Source: PALSA-1335 sp965231025 (lineage in GTDB: Bacteria; Patescibacteriota; Gracilibacteria; UBA1369). From it: a DNA stretch of 64,000 bases. The stretch is taken from the NCBI GenBank assembly GCA_965231025.1, contig OZ246407.1, positions 620,001 through 684,000 of the forward strand. The letters are read 5' to 3'. A model generated the notes under the pieces. That model saw nothing but the letters and a program-made list of their open reading frames with translations. It was not told where the DNA came from and searched no databases. This document shows, in pieces, positions 25,383-35,358 of the stretch; the stretch's first letter is position 1, and each line of letters opens with the position of its first letter. The position numbers and the translations under genes are program-made.

Positions 25383-26300
25383 ATGCCACAAAAAAAGACG
25401 AAGAAACAACCGGCCGGACAGGACGGCAACAATACGTTCCAGATTAAATCCAACCTCGCTCAAATGTTAAAGGGAGGGGTCATTATGGACGTAACCAATG
25501 CCGAGCAGGCGTGTATAGCGGAAAAAGCCGGCGCAGTCGCCGTTATGGCCCTGGAGAGGGTCCCGGCGGATATCCGCGCGCAAGGTGGAGTGGCCAGGAT
25601 GAGCGATCCAAAACTTATCCAGGAAATTCAGGAGGCGGTTTCAATTCCGGTGATGGCTAAAGTAAGGATCGGCCATATGGTTGAAGCCCAGATTCTGGAA
25701 GCGCTGAAGATAGATTTTATCGATGAAAGTGAAGTACTCACGCCTGCCGACACAAGGCACGTGAACAAAAAAGAGTTTATGGCGCCGTTCGTATGCGGGG
25801 CAACGGGATTGGGTGAGGCACTCCGGAGAATTCAGGAAGGTGCGGCCATGATCCGCACGAAGGGGGAAGCGGGGACAGGGGATGTCATTGAAGCGGTGCG
25901 CCACATGCGCAAAATCCTCGGGGAAGTCCGGCAACTGAAAACAATGAACGAGAACCAACTCAAGAGGTACGCTGCGGACGAACGCCTGGATCTGAAATTA
26001 TTGAAGGAGGTACGCGCAGCCGGAAAACTGCCGGTAGTGAACTTCGCCGCTGGAGGAATCGCGACCCCTGCCGATGCAGCATTTTTGATGCAGATAGGAG
26101 CTGAGGGCGTCTTTGTGGGATCAGGAATCTTCAAGTCCAAAAATCCCGCGAAAAGGGCCCGAGCCATCGTCCTGGCCACGATGCACTACAACAACCCCGC
26201 AAAACTGGCCGAAGTATCAAAGGATCTCGAAGAACCCATGTTCGGAATTCAGGCACACCAGGTGGAAACCAGGCTTCAGGACCGCGGGGTGACCCTTTGA
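25383..26300 (+). CDS. pdxS: Pyridoxal 5'-phosphate synthase, lyase subunit PdxS
   Basis: PdxS builds PLP from ribose 5-phosphate, glyceraldehyde 3-phosphate and ammonia, working with PdxT. The 305-aa protein has a 20-residue charged extension, then the TIM barrel: LKGGVIMDVTNAEQA, MALERVPADIRAQGGVARMS, PVMAKVRIGHMVEAQ, MIRTKGEAGTGDVIEAVRHM and FVGSGIFKS. The swivelling lysines of the MAKVRIGH and VNFAAGGIATPADAA regions are where expected or nearby. The last codon overlaps the pdxT start. Confidence 0.97.
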   Translation: MPQKKTKKQPAGQDGNNTFQIKSNLAQMLKGGVIMDVTNAEQACIAEKAGAVAVMALERVPADIRAQGGVARMSDPKLIQEIQEAVSIPVMAKVRIGHMVEAQILEALKIDFIDESEVLTPADTRHVNKKEFMAPFVCGATGLGEALRRIQEGAAMIRTKGEAGTGDVIEAVRHMRKILGEVRQLKTMNENQLKRYAADERLDLKLLKEVRAAGKLPVVNFAAGGIATPADAAFLMQIGAEGVFVGSGIFKSKNPAKRARAIVLATMHYNNPAKLAEVSKDLEEPMFGIQAHQVETRLQDRGVTL

Positions 26301-26917
26301 CAAAATCAGTTCAAAACATACCAATGCCAAAAATCAAGAAACCAAGGCAAAAAACCATAGGTGTTCTCGCCTTCCAGGGAGGAGTTGACGAACATACAAG
26401 AATCATCGAACAGCTTGGAGCCGTTTCCGTTGAAGTCCGCTCGGTCCGGGATCTGAATGAATGCCGGGCACTCATTATCCCGGGAGGTGAAAGCACCACC
26501 ATCGGATTCTTCCTGGAGCAAACCGGAGTAGGGAAAGAAATCATTAAACGGACGGCTGCCGGGTTCCCGATCCTCGGTACGTGTGCCGGAGCCATTATTC
26601 TTGCCAAAAACGTGACAGGGAGCATCATCCCGCCGCACCTGGGACTCCTGGACATGACCATTCACCGGAACGCATATGGCAGGCAAGTGGACAGTTTTTA
26701 TACGGACATAGAAATTCCCGATCTTAGAATCAAAGATCTTCACGCCGCATTCATACGCGCGCCCATTATCGAAAAAACCGGCAAGGACGTGAAAATCCTC
26801 GCACGCCATAAAAAGGAGATTGTACTGGTCAGACAGGGAAAAATAGTCGCCGCCACATTCCATCCTGAACTCCGCCATGATGTTAGGCTCCACGCCTACT
26901 TTTTGACATTATTGTAA
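26297..26917 (+). CDS. pdxT: Pyridoxal 5'-phosphate synthase, glutaminase subunit PdxT
   Basis: PdxT releases ammonia from glutamine for PdxS. It is a class I amidotransferase: GVLAFQGGVDEHTRII, the nucleophile cysteine in LGTCAGAIIL, and the His/Glu pair in TFHPELRHD. I used the TTG at 26297 that overlaps the pdxS stop (TTGA). A purine-rich GGGGTGA sits just upstream, whereas the alternative ATG at 26324 has none. With the TTG the protein is 206 aa, with the ATG 197. Confidence 0.93.
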   Translation: MTKSVQNIPMPKIKKPRQKTIGVLAFQGGVDEHTRIIEQLGAVSVEVRSVRDLNECRALIIPGGESTTIGFFLEQTGVGKEIIKRTAAGFPILGTCAGAIILAKNVTGSIIPPHLGLLDMTIHRNAYGRQVDSFYTDIEIPDLRIKDLHAAFIRAPIIEKTGKDVKILARHKKEIVLVRQGKIVAATFHPELRHDVRLHAYFLTLL

Positions 26918-26942
26918 GGCCGCGCAACATCCCGATATTCGA

Positions 26943-26971
26943 TTGTAAATACGCCGTTTTTTGCTTATGAT
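26943..26971 (+). promoter_or_regulatory. Promoter for tyrS-recG-ddl run
   Basis: TTGTAA, 17-nt spacer, TATGAT; start site expected about 18 nt before the tyrS ATG, with no strong Shine-Dalgarno in the leader. Confidence 0.65.
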
Positions 26972-26995
26972 AGTGTCGTTCTTAATGTTTTTGTA

Positions 26996-28198
26996 ATGCC
27001 ACAAAAAGCTGATCTGGAAAAAATCCACAACCTCCTGAACCGCGGAACCGTAGAAGTTCAGGTCAAACCCGACCTGGAGAAAAAACTGCTCTCCGGAAAA
27101 ACCCTCAACATCAAACTCGGCATCGATCCGACCGGCAGCGACCTGCACATCGGCCACATGGTCGTCATCCGCAAATTAAAGGAGTTTCAGGAACTCGGAC
27201 ACAAGATTATCCTGCTTTTCGGAAATTTCACCGGACAGATCGGCGATCCCACGGATAAATCCGAAACAAGGAAGCCTAAAACGCAACAGGAACTGGAAAA
27301 AAACGCCGAACACTACCTCGCGCAGGCAAAAAAACTGCTCGACGTGAAAAAGGTTGAAGTGGTATGGAACGCGGACTGGCTCGGAAAAATGAGTTTCGCG
27401 GATGTCATCAAACTGGCCTCCAACTTTACCGTCGCGCAGATGCTTGAACGCGACATGTTCCAGAAACGCATGGCAAGCAACACACCAATTTCACTGCACG
27501 AATTTCTTTACCCGCTGATGCAGGGGTACGATTCGGTAGCATTGAAAGCCGATGTTGAACTTGGCGGAACCGACCAGACCTTCAACCTGCTGGCCGGAAG
27601 AGTTTTGCAGAAAGGCTACGGACAAACACCGCAGGACATTATGACCGTACCCATCCTGGAAGGAACAGACGGACACATCAAAATGGGCAAATCCACCGGC
27701 AACTACATAGGTGTGAATGACGAACCGGGACAAATGTTCGGCAAAGTGATGTCCATTCCCGATGAGATGATCGTCAGATACTTCGAATTGGCGACCAGTG
27801 TTTCCAGCGACAAATTGGCACAGGTAAAAAAAGCACTGGAGTCAGGGGAAAACCCCAGAAATCTCAAGATGGACCTCGCGCGCCAGCTGGTAACCGAATA
27901 CCACGACGCAAAAGCCGCGACCTCGGCACAGGAAGAGTTCATCAACATTTTCAGCAACAAGGAACTCCCTGATGACATTGAATTGAAACTCCTGCCTCAC
28001 GACAAAATGAGCATACTTGAACTGTTGGCTGTCACAGGTCTTGCCCCGTCAAAAAGCGAGGCGCGCCGTTTGATTACCCAGGGAGGAGTAAAAATGGAGG
28101 GCAAACGGATCGAATCGATCGAACACGAAGTCGACCTCAAGAATGAACAAACAATCCAGGTCGGCAAACGAAAGTTTCTCAAAGTGAAAAAAGGTTAA
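26996..28198 (+). CDS. tyrS: Tyrosyl-tRNA synthetase
   Basis: A 400-aa class I synthetase charging tRNA-Tyr. HIGH is at residues 51-54 (DLHIGHMVVIRK), the tyrosine pocket contains GYDSVALKADVELGGTDQTFN, and KMGKS is at 229-233. A C-terminal S4 RNA-binding domain follows (LAPSKSEARRLITQGGVKME). The sequence is of the longer TyrRS (TyrZ-like) class. recG starts 13 nt later. Confidence 0.96.
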   Translation: MPQKADLEKIHNLLNRGTVEVQVKPDLEKKLLSGKTLNIKLGIDPTGSDLHIGHMVVIRKLKEFQELGHKIILLFGNFTGQIGDPTDKSETRKPKTQQELEKNAEHYLAQAKKLLDVKKVEVVWNADWLGKMSFADVIKLASNFTVAQMLERDMFQKRMASNTPISLHEFLYPLMQGYDSVALKADVELGGTDQTFNLLAGRVLQKGYGQTPQDIMTVPILEGTDGHIKMGKSTGNYIGVNDEPGQMFGKVMSIPDEMIVRYFELATSVSSDKLAQVKKALESGENPRNLKMDLARQLVTEYHDAKAATSAQEEFINIFSNKELPDDIELKLLPHDKMSILELLAVTGLAPSKSEARRLITQGGVKMEGKRIESIEHEVDLKNEQTIQVGKRKFLKVKKG

Positions 28199-28211
28199 AC
28201 ACTCATAAGCC

Positions 28212-30251
28212 ATGAGCCTGAACCTTACCTTACAAAAAGTCCTCCGCACCAACAAGGAACACCTCGACAAACTCGGGGAACTGGGGGTCAAAACGGTGCG
28301 AGACCTTGTTTTGTATTTCCCGCGGATTTACGTGGATAAAAGCGCCTACACGAACATCGCCGACTTAAAAACCGACGAAGTGAACAATGTGATAGGAACA
28401 CTGAGCAACCTTTTCCACAAACGAACCAAAAACGGAAAACACCTTACCAAGGCGTTACTCAGCGACGAAACTGGTTCGGTCGAAGTGATCTGGTTCAACC
28501 AGCCATACCTCAAACGGGTCCTCAAAAACGGACAGGAGATCATCCTGTCCGGTAAAGCCAAATTCAACCTTGGGAAAATGACGCTCCAGAGCCCGTCATT
28601 CGAAGAGCAGAAAAAGGTACAGACCCATGTCGGCCGGATCGTCCCGGTATACCACGAAACGGCCGGACTCAGCTCCAAATGGCTGCGGGAAAAAATCCAG
28701 CCGCTCATCAGAGACTGGGCAAAACAGTTCAGGGAATATATGCCACAGGACGTACTGGAAGAATATAAACTCATGCCCTACCAGAAAGCGATCGCCGAAG
28801 TCCACTTTCCGACCGTTGAAGCGACGCTTGAGGAGGCAAAAAAACGGCTGAGCTTTGACGAGCTGTTCCTGCTCCAGACCAAAGCGCTCCAGAAAAAATG
28901 GCGCTGGCAAAACGTTGACCTTCACGAGCAAAAACCTCTACAAAAACATCCTGATCTCGACAAATTCCTCGCCCAATTGCCGTTCGAACTCACCTCGGCC
29001 CAGACCAGAAGTCTTGAAGAAATCTTCGGAGATCTGGAACAAATTTTCCCGATGTCCAGGCTGCTGCAGGGGGACGTCGGCTCGGGGAAAACCGTCGTAG
29101 CCGCGGCCGCCATCCTCAACGCGGTAAAAAACGGTTACCAGGCCGCATTGATGGCACCAACGGAAATCCTCGCAAAACAGCACTACCATACGGTATATAA
29201 AATGCTGCAGCCTTTTGGATTGAACATCCAGTTCATCGCAGGGAGCACGCCGCAAAGCGTCAAAGACGACGTCATTCTTCAGCTGAAAAACGGAACCGTC
29301 GATGTCGTGATCGGGACCCATGCGCTCATCCAGGAAACGATCGGGTTTAATAAACTTGGACTCGCCGTCATCGATGAACAACACCGTTTTGGAGTGAAAC
29401 AGCGTGACATCCTCAAATCACAGGGGAGCCCGCACCTGTTAAGCCTTTCCGCCACGCCGATTCCGAGAACCCTGGCCATGACAATCTACGGTGACCAGGA
29501 TCTGTCTTTGATTGATGAAATGCCCAAAGGACGGCAGCAGATCATCACCCGCATCGTTCCGGAAAAAAAACGCCTCGACGGATATAAATGGATCGAAGAC
29601 CAGGTCAACAAAGGGAGACAGGCCTTTATCATCTGTCCTTTGATCGATGAATCCGACGTACTGGAGGTCAAATCGGCAATCCAGGAGTACGAATACCTCC
29701 AGGAACACATTTTTAAAAATCTCAAAGTTGGACTGCTGCACGGAAAAATGAAACCCAGGGAAAAGGAGGAAATTATGACGCTCTTTTCCCGGAACAAAAT
29801 CAATATACTCGTTTCAACATCGGTCATCGAAGTCGGCATTGATGTCCCGAACGCGACGATTATGGTGATTGAGGCCGCCGAACGATTCGGACTCTCGCAG
29901 TTACACCAGTTCAGGGGACGCGTGGGAAGAGGGGAACATCAGTCATACTGTTTTCTGTTCACGAAAAAGTCCGGAGAAGAAGCGGGAAAACGGCTTCAGG
30001 CAATGGTGGATTTTTCGAGCGGGTTCAAGCTGGCGGAAATAGACCTGCAGATCCGCGGTCCAGGAGAAATATATGGAGTCCGTCAAAGCGGCATACCAGA
30101 CCTGAAAATGGCTTCATTGAGTGACTCCTTTACCATCAGTCTGGCAAGACAGGCAGCCCAACATATCATCGGCAAAGACCCTGAACTCAACACATATCCG
30201 CTATTGAAAGCCAAAATAAAGGAACTCGAAGAGGTATTTGTCAAAGACTGA
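28212..30251 (+). CDS. recG: ATP-dependent DNA helicase RecG
   Basis: RecG remodels stalled forks and branched DNA. The 679-aa protein has the wedge/OB domain in its first 230 residues. It then has SF2 helicase motifs: Walker A in LLQGDVGSGKTVVAA, DEQH in AVIDEQHRFGVKQR, SATPIPRTL, and motif VI QFRGRVGRGEHQSYC. Length is normal. It lies between tyrS and the tandem ddl on one message. Confidence 0.96.
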   Translation: MSLNLTLQKVLRTNKEHLDKLGELGVKTVRDLVLYFPRIYVDKSAYTNIADLKTDEVNNVIGTLSNLFHKRTKNGKHLTKALLSDETGSVEVIWFNQPYLKRVLKNGQEIILSGKAKFNLGKMTLQSPSFEEQKKVQTHVGRIVPVYHETAGLSSKWLREKIQPLIRDWAKQFREYMPQDVLEEYKLMPYQKAIAEVHFPTVEATLEEAKKRLSFDELFLLQTKALQKKWRWQNVDLHEQKPLQKHPDLDKFLAQLPFELTSAQTRSLEEIFGDLEQIFPMSRLLQGDVGSGKTVVAAAAILNAVKNGYQAALMAPTEILAKQHYHTVYKMLQPFGLNIQFIAGSTPQSVKDDVILQLKNGTVDVVIGTHALIQETIGFNKLGLAVIDEQHRFGVKQRDILKSQGSPHLLSLSATPIPRTLAMTIYGDQDLSLIDEMPKGRQQIITRIVPEKKRLDGYKWIEDQVNKGRQAFIICPLIDESDVLEVKSAIQEYEYLQEHIFKNLKVGLLHGKMKPREKEEIMTLFSRNKINILVSTSVIEVGIDVPNATIMVIEAAERFGLSQLHQFRGRVGRGEHQSYCFLFTKKSGEEAGKRLQAMVDFSSGFKLAEIDLQIRGPGEIYGVRQSGIPDLKMASLSDSFTISLARQAAQHIIGKDPELNTYPLLKAKIKELEEVFVKD

Positions 30252-30276
30252 GCTTTTGACTAGAATAAGAGCCAAT

Positions 30277-32607
30277 ATGCCCAACAAAACGATCACATCC
30301 CGCCGCAAAAAAATCGCAATTATCTGCGGTGGCCCGTCGGCAGAGCGCGGCATATCACTCAATTCAGCACGCTCACTTTTCGACAACCTCGACCAGCAAA
30401 AATACGAAGTGACCTTGTTATACGTAAACCCGAAACTCAAATTCTTCCAGATAGACGAAACCGAAATCTACTCGAATACGCCGATGGATTTTGATTACAA
30501 ACTCAAGAGCGGCAATAAAAGCCTCTCAAAAAAACAACTACTCAAAATTTTGAAAAAAACCGACCTGGCATTTCCCGCCATTCACGGAACATATGGTGAG
30601 GATGGTCAGCTGCAAAGTTTCCTTGAAAAGAACAATATACCTTATCTCGGCTCTGGACCAGGCGCATGCCTGAACACGGCAAATAAACACCTTTGCCAGG
30701 AAATGCTTAAAAAGAAAGGCTTTTACACGCTTCAAAACCATGTCGTAAAACGGGGGGGCAGACTCCCCAAACTGGAAAAGGGGAAATGGGTTGCAAAACC
30801 TCTGCACGGAGGATCAAGCATAGGGATTCAATACGTAAGCAATCCAAAAGAACTGAAAAAGAAATTGGAATACGTATTCCAGTTCGAAGATCAGGCTATC
30901 GTTGAACCTGAAGTCAGCGGCCGGGAATTCACCATTATTGTCCTGGAAAGCAGAAATGGAGATCCGGTAGCCCTGATGCCTACGGAAATTGAACTCTCGA
31001 AAGACCGTTTTTTTGACTATAGAAAAAAATATTTGCCGACCGGGGAAACCAACTACCACACCCCCGGCCGCTTTGATGAAAAAACGACTGAAAAAATACG
31101 GACACAGGCCGCTCACGCCTTCAAAAGTCTTGGAATGAACGACTTCGGACGTCTTGACGGCTGGGTCTTGGAGGACGGAAAAATCTGGTTCAGCGACGTC
31201 AATGCCATAAGCGGAATGGAACAAAACAGCTTCCTTTTCCAGCAGGCGGCGCTTCTGGGACTCAGCCACAGGCAGTTACTGGACTACATCATCAACAAAA
31301 AAATATCGAAGCCGACTCAGGCAGACGAAAAACGCGAAGAAATACCCATCATTTTCGGCGGCAGCACGGCCGAAAGACAGGTCTCCGTCATGAGCGGAAC
31401 AAACGTCTGGATGAAACTGAAACTCAGCCGGAAATATCAGCCGGTTCCGCTGCTCCTTTCACGTGACCAGAAAATTTATTATATTCCACAGTTTTTGTGC
31501 CTGCAGCACACGGTAGAAGAGATTGAAGAAAAAATTAAACAGTTCAGGAATTCCAACTATTTCGAGAAACTTGAAAAAGAATGTGCCCGCATCCTTCATG
31601 AACTCAAGATCGATAAAAATGACGTCAACGAACCGCTGTTTGTACCGCGCCAGACATCCATAGAATCCATCTCAAAAGACTACGGTTTTCTGTTTCTTGG
31701 ACTGCACGGCGGAGCGGGGGAGAACGGCACGTTCCAGGCAATGCTCGATAAAATTCATCTTCCATATAATGGCCCCGGAGCGGAATGTTCAAGACTTTGC
31801 ATGGATAAATACGAAACAGGGAAGAGGATTGATAACGCAAAAATCCCCGGAGTAAGCGTGGCAAAAAAATATCTTATGCCCATTGCCGACAATGCAGAAA
31901 CGACATGGGGGAAATTACTGAAACAGAAATTTTCCAAATTCGTCATTTTAAAACCGCGCGGTGACGGCTGCTCGGCCGGAGTCATCCGGGTGGACAACAT
32001 CAGGGAGTTTTGTAAAGCGATAGAGTATTTCCGCAGCGATAAAGCATATATCCCAGCACAGGCGATTCACAAAGGCCATGGGCAGATTGACCTCCCGGAC
32101 AAAAAATTAAATGAAATCATGATCGAAGAGTTCATCACAACGGACAAGGTCACGCTGGAACATCTTAAAATCCACTGGAAAAATCGGAGCGACTATATAG
32201 AAATCACCGTAGGATTCCTTGGTGAAAAAGGAAACCTGACTGTTTTATCGCCAAGCCAGACCATCGCCAACATGGAGACGCTGAGCCTTGAGGAAAAATT
32301 CATGGGCGGAACCGGAATTAATCTCGTACCCCCGCCAAAACCGTTCGTGAAACCCGAGGCGGTGAAAATGGCCAGACAACGATTAAAAAAAGTTGGCGAC
32401 TTGCTGGGAATAGAAGGATATTCACGGATCGACTGCTTTATGAACCGTAAAACCGGCGAACTGATTGTCATCGAAGCGAACACTCTGCCGGCACTGACCC
32501 CATCAACAACCTTTTTTCAGCAGGCGGCTTCACTTTCCAAACCCCTGAATCCGCGCCAGCTGCTGGAAAGAATCATTGAAATCGGGAAAAAACGTTTTCA
32601 CAAATAA
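30277..32607 (+). CDS. Tandem D-alanine-D-alanine ligase (two fused ATP-grasp modules)
   Basis: D-Ala-D-Ala ligase is normally about 310-360 aa; this 776-aa protein holds two copies. Module 1 (about 10-345) begins KIAIICGGPSAERGISLNSA and carries KPLHGGSSIGI, but its metal site reads FSDVNAISG where the family has E-x-N-T. Module 2 (about 354-776) begins IIFGGSTAERQVSVMSG and keeps IVIEANTLPALTPS, with a divergent KPRGDGCSAGV loop and an extra helical insertion. Module 2 therefore looks catalytic; module 1 may be altered. The ATG at 30277 was chosen over a TTG 39 nt upstream inside recG. A different ATP-grasp substrate cannot be excluded. Confidence 0.85.
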   Translation: MPNKTITSRRKKIAIICGGPSAERGISLNSARSLFDNLDQQKYEVTLLYVNPKLKFFQIDETEIYSNTPMDFDYKLKSGNKSLSKKQLLKILKKTDLAFPAIHGTYGEDGQLQSFLEKNNIPYLGSGPGACLNTANKHLCQEMLKKKGFYTLQNHVVKRGGRLPKLEKGKWVAKPLHGGSSIGIQYVSNPKELKKKLEYVFQFEDQAIVEPEVSGREFTIIVLESRNGDPVALMPTEIELSKDRFFDYRKKYLPTGETNYHTPGRFDEKTTEKIRTQAAHAFKSLGMNDFGRLDGWVLEDGKIWFSDVNAISGMEQNSFLFQQAALLGLSHRQLLDYIINKKISKPTQADEKREEIPIIFGGSTAERQVSVMSGTNVWMKLKLSRKYQPVPLLLSRDQKIYYIPQFLCLQHTVEEIEEKIKQFRNSNYFEKLEKECARILHELKIDKNDVNEPLFVPRQTSIESISKDYGFLFLGLHGGAGENGTFQAMLDKIHLPYNGPGAECSRLCMDKYETGKRIDNAKIPGVSVAKKYLMPIADNAETTWGKLLKQKFSKFVILKPRGDGCSAGVIRVDNIREFCKAIEYFRSDKAYIPAQAIHKGHGQIDLPDKKLNEIMIEEFITTDKVTLEHLKIHWKNRSDYIEITVGFLGEKGNLTVLSPSQTIANMETLSLEEKFMGGTGINLVPPPKPFVKPEAVKMARQRLKKVGDLLGIEGYSRIDCFMNRKTGELIVIEANTLPALTPSTTFFQQAASLSKPLNPRQLLERIIEIGKKRFHK

Positions 32608-32627
32608 CTATTTTTTAACCCAAAACC

Positions 32628-33422
32628 ATGATCAAAAATTTGTCAAAATTCGTCATACTTGGAATCGTCGGAGGAATAATTCTCATTATTCTGATGCTGA
32701 ATCCATTCGTAATCGTCAACGCGGGGGAACGGGGAGTACTCTTACAATTCGGAAGCCTCCAGGGAGTGCTTGAACCGGGCATGCACCTGAGAATGCCGAT
32801 CGTACAAAACGTGGTCGCCATGGACGTAAAAATTCAGAAAGAACAGATCGAAGCCAACGCAGCATCCAAAGACCTACAGTCAATTCATGCCACAGTCGCC
32901 TTAAACTACAACATCGACCCTGCTTCAGTCGGAAAACTTTATCAGGAAGTGGGAGAAGACTACAAAAATAGAATCATTGACCCAACAATCCAGGAAAGTG
33001 TCAAGGCGGCAACGGCAAAATACACAGCTGAAGAGCTCATCACCAAGCGCGAAAGCGTAAAAGAAGAGATCAAAAATAACTTGTCGGAACGCCTGAAATC
33101 CACCCATATCGTTGTCGACGATTTTTCGATCGTAAATTTTGATTTCTCCGAAGAATTTAACAGAGCGATTGAATCCAAGCAGACCGCAGTCCAACAAGCA
33201 CTGAAGGCGGAAAATGATCTGAGACGTATCGAAATTGAAGCAAAACAGCAGATTGAAAAAGCCAAAGCCGACGCTGAATCCATCCGGATACAGGGCGCCG
33301 CATTAAAGGAAAACAACGGACTCGTGGAACTGAAAGCCGTAGAAAAATGGAACGGCGAACTTCCGACTTACATGATGGGTAACAGCGTACCGTTTTTGAA
33401 TCTCTACCCAAAGAGCATCTAA
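32628..33422 (+). CDS. SPFH/prohibitin-like membrane protein
   Basis: A 264-aa protein with one N-terminal membrane helix (FVILGIVGGIILIILML). The SPFH/Band 7 domain follows (VNAGERGVLLQFGSLQGVLE, ALNYNIDPASVGKLY, AKYTAEELITKRE), then an alanine/glutamate-rich coiled coil (residues 195-235). Such proteins assemble into membrane-bound rings around proteases or lipid patches. The likely class is prohibitin/HflC-like; a client protease is not nearby. It starts 20 nt after the ligase gene and ends in a clear terminator. Confidence 0.9.
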   Translation: MIKNLSKFVILGIVGGIILIILMLNPFVIVNAGERGVLLQFGSLQGVLEPGMHLRMPIVQNVVAMDVKIQKEQIEANAASKDLQSIHATVALNYNIDPASVGKLYQEVGEDYKNRIIDPTIQESVKAATAKYTAEELITKRESVKEEIKNNLSERLKSTHIVVDDFSIVNFDFSEEFNRAIESKQTAVQQALKAENDLRRIEIEAKQQIEKAKADAESIRIQGAALKENNGLVELKAVEKWNGELPTYMMGNSVPFLNLYPKSI

Positions 33423-33440
33423 AACCACCAAAAAAGTCAA

Positions 33441-33472
33441 AAAAGAGCTTTTCGCAAGAAAGGCTCTTTTTA
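33441..33472 (+). terminator. Rho-independent terminator after the SPFH gene
   Basis: AAAAAGAGC pairs perfectly with GCTCTTTTT across a 14-nt loop, ending in a T run. It probably ends the tyrS-recG-ddl-SPFH unit. Confidence 0.85.
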
Positions 33473-33686
33473 ATAAACAATTGGTATGGGTTGGGAATCG
33501 AAAAAATTCCGAAAACGTCTAAAATCGAGAGTTTTACGGGGAAGTCCAATCTAAGCCGTAATTTGAAGCCAAGCTGGCCAACACCTCCTCTTTATTTGCA
33601 CAAGATATATTGTGCAAAATAACAGGTAAGGCACAATAAACATAAAACTCACTCCCCGACCCCATAAACCAATTTATTTAAAACCT
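33473..33686. other. Intergenic gap between two transcription units
   Basis: About 210 nt with no credible ORF. It contains the palindrome at 33595-33618. Nothing else recognised. Confidence 0.6.
33595..33618. repeat. Perfect 9-bp inverted repeat with 6-nt loop
   Basis: TTTGCACAA, GATATA, TTGTGCAAA. It lies 69 nt past the stop of the 547-aa minus-strand gene. It could be a transcription-end hairpin for that gene (no long T run) or a protein-binding site. Confidence 0.6.
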
Positions 33687-35330
33687 CTACCCATGATAAC
33701 CGATATGTTCCAACATCGTCGACATGGTAAAAGCGACAGAACCCACTTTTTCAAACTCTCTCCGGAGCGCCCCGGCGTATTCTTTATTATGAAGAACCGC
33801 ATCCATTTTTTTAACCCTCTTGTCAAAAGAACCCAAATCCCCGAACGTGCTGCTGGAACTGTCCCCCTTCATCACCACCTCCAAAAAACGGGTAAAAATT
33901 TCACGCATTTTTTTTGTCAAAACCACCTCATTCAAACTGCGACCAAAAAGCCTCTCAGCCATACTTAACGACATCTGGTCCTTCAAAATATCGTTCATAC
34001 TGAAATCTGGACTCACCTCCCCTGTCCTCACCAAATCGAACATCAATCTGTCGAGATACATTTGATTGCATCCCCTCCTTAAATCGTCACCGGTAAGGGT
34101 TACTTTTCCTCCCTTATCCTTATCGGCATACTGGTGGTCAAAAATAAACGTCGCGTCATTATAATTTTTTGAACCGGGTTTGGGAACAATCTTCATATGG
34201 GTATAAAAACTGCTGTCCGGATAACGAACAGTGTACGTATCCGTCGCCGGATCATATCCCGTGATCAGCAGCCCGCCAGCTTGTAAAGCAACGGCCTGAA
34301 CTGAATCAAGTGGGGCCCGCGCAGGGCCTGCCTCAGCCCCGGAAGCCTGATAACCCGCCGCCTGTTGCTGCTGCATGATCTCCCTGAAAAACGGATCATC
34401 CTTCAAGGCATCGTCAAGCATTTTATTCCATTCAGCCTCATCGATGTCCGTACCATCATCCAAAGACTTCTGGGCCTTATCCACCATTTTTCCGTTACGG
34501 GCCTCCATCTTCTTTATCGCGGCGTAAGCGACCTCAATATCATTAATGATCTCTTCGAAAAGCTCTTGAGCGGCAGCCAACTGAGCCCCCTGTAACCCGG
34601 TCTCATTAATAAATTTTCTCAAAAGTAACTGGCGCCTGGGGTCGGTTCCATCCAGACTGGTATATTCCAGCAACTCATCCTCATGATCTTTGATAAACCT
34701 CAGCGTTTTACGTTGGATTTCTTTGAGCTGGGCTTTTTGCTGATCTTCGGAAGCCGCTTTTGGCAGGGAATCTTTTTGAAATCTTCGAAGACGGGAAGAG
34801 ACAACCTCGTTTCTTCTCGCCTTGATAAAGGCTTTGGCACGTGCCAAAACATAATCCTTTACATCCGGATATTTGCTTTGCAGGGCCGGACTCGAATCCC
34901 AGGCCGCTTTCCACTCCTTGTAATGGATACGAAACACTTTGGGTTTGAAAATCACTTCCATCATCGTCACGCGGAGAGCCTCTTTATCTTCCGGTGTGGA
35001 ACTCTCTTCATCAACACATTGATCAACCGTCTCACAATAAGCTTTTTTTTCATCATCGGTTAAACAACAGCTTTCATCATCATCAGGCAAACCCTTTTCC
35101 CCTTCCTTTTTAATAGTGGCCGCCTCAACAAGCAAAGAAAGAGAATCCCCTCCCTCTTGCAGCTTCACTTTATGCTCCTGAAGAGCGACTGCAGCCACTC
35201 TCCTGTTAATCGCCATATGACGGGCCAAATCACCGGGAGTGGGCTGCTCCAACGTATGATGTCTGCGGACAACATCTCTCGATACACCTATCTCCAATGG
35301 CTTTGGGCCTTCAGCTTTATCACCGCCCAT
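33687..35330 (-). CDS. Unknown 547-aa soluble, highly charged protein
   Basis: I do not recognise a family. The protein is hydrophilic and mostly helical, with no signal peptide or membrane segment. A cysteine-containing acidic stretch lies near residue 88 (DDDESCCLTDDEKKAYCETV). Long K/R/E/D helices fill residues 140-290, a Q/A-rich linker is near 325, and a beta-rich part follows (GLLITGYDPATDTYTVRYPD). Codon use matches the neighbours. Its extended -10 element is at 35359-35364, and it is divergent from umuD across a shared palindrome, so it might belong to the same damage-response regulon. Confidence 0.6.
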   Translation of the reverse strand: MGGDKAEGPKPLEIGVSRDVVRRHHTLEQPTPGDLARHMAINRRVAAVALQEHKVKLQEGGDSLSLLVEAATIKKEGEKGLPDDDESCCLTDDEKKAYCETVDQCVDEESSTPEDKEALRVTMMEVIFKPKVFRIHYKEWKAAWDSSPALQSKYPDVKDYVLARAKAFIKARRNEVVSSRLRRFQKDSLPKAASEDQQKAQLKEIQRKTLRFIKDHEDELLEYTSLDGTDPRRQLLLRKFINETGLQGAQLAAAQELFEEIINDIEVAYAAIKKMEARNGKMVDKAQKSLDDGTDIDEAEWNKMLDDALKDDPFFREIMQQQQAAGYQASGAEAGPARAPLDSVQAVALQAGGLLITGYDPATDTYTVRYPDSSFYTHMKIVPKPGSKNYNDATFIFDHQYADKDKGGKVTLTGDDLRRGCNQMYLDRLMFDLVRTGEVSPDFSMNDILKDQMSLSMAERLFGRSLNEVVLTKKMREIFTRFLEVVMKGDSSSSTFGDLGSFDKRVKKMDAVLHNKEYAGALRREFEKVGSVAFTMSTMLEHIGYHG

Positions 35331-35358
35331 AGTTCAAAATTGATGAAACAATCTTTCT

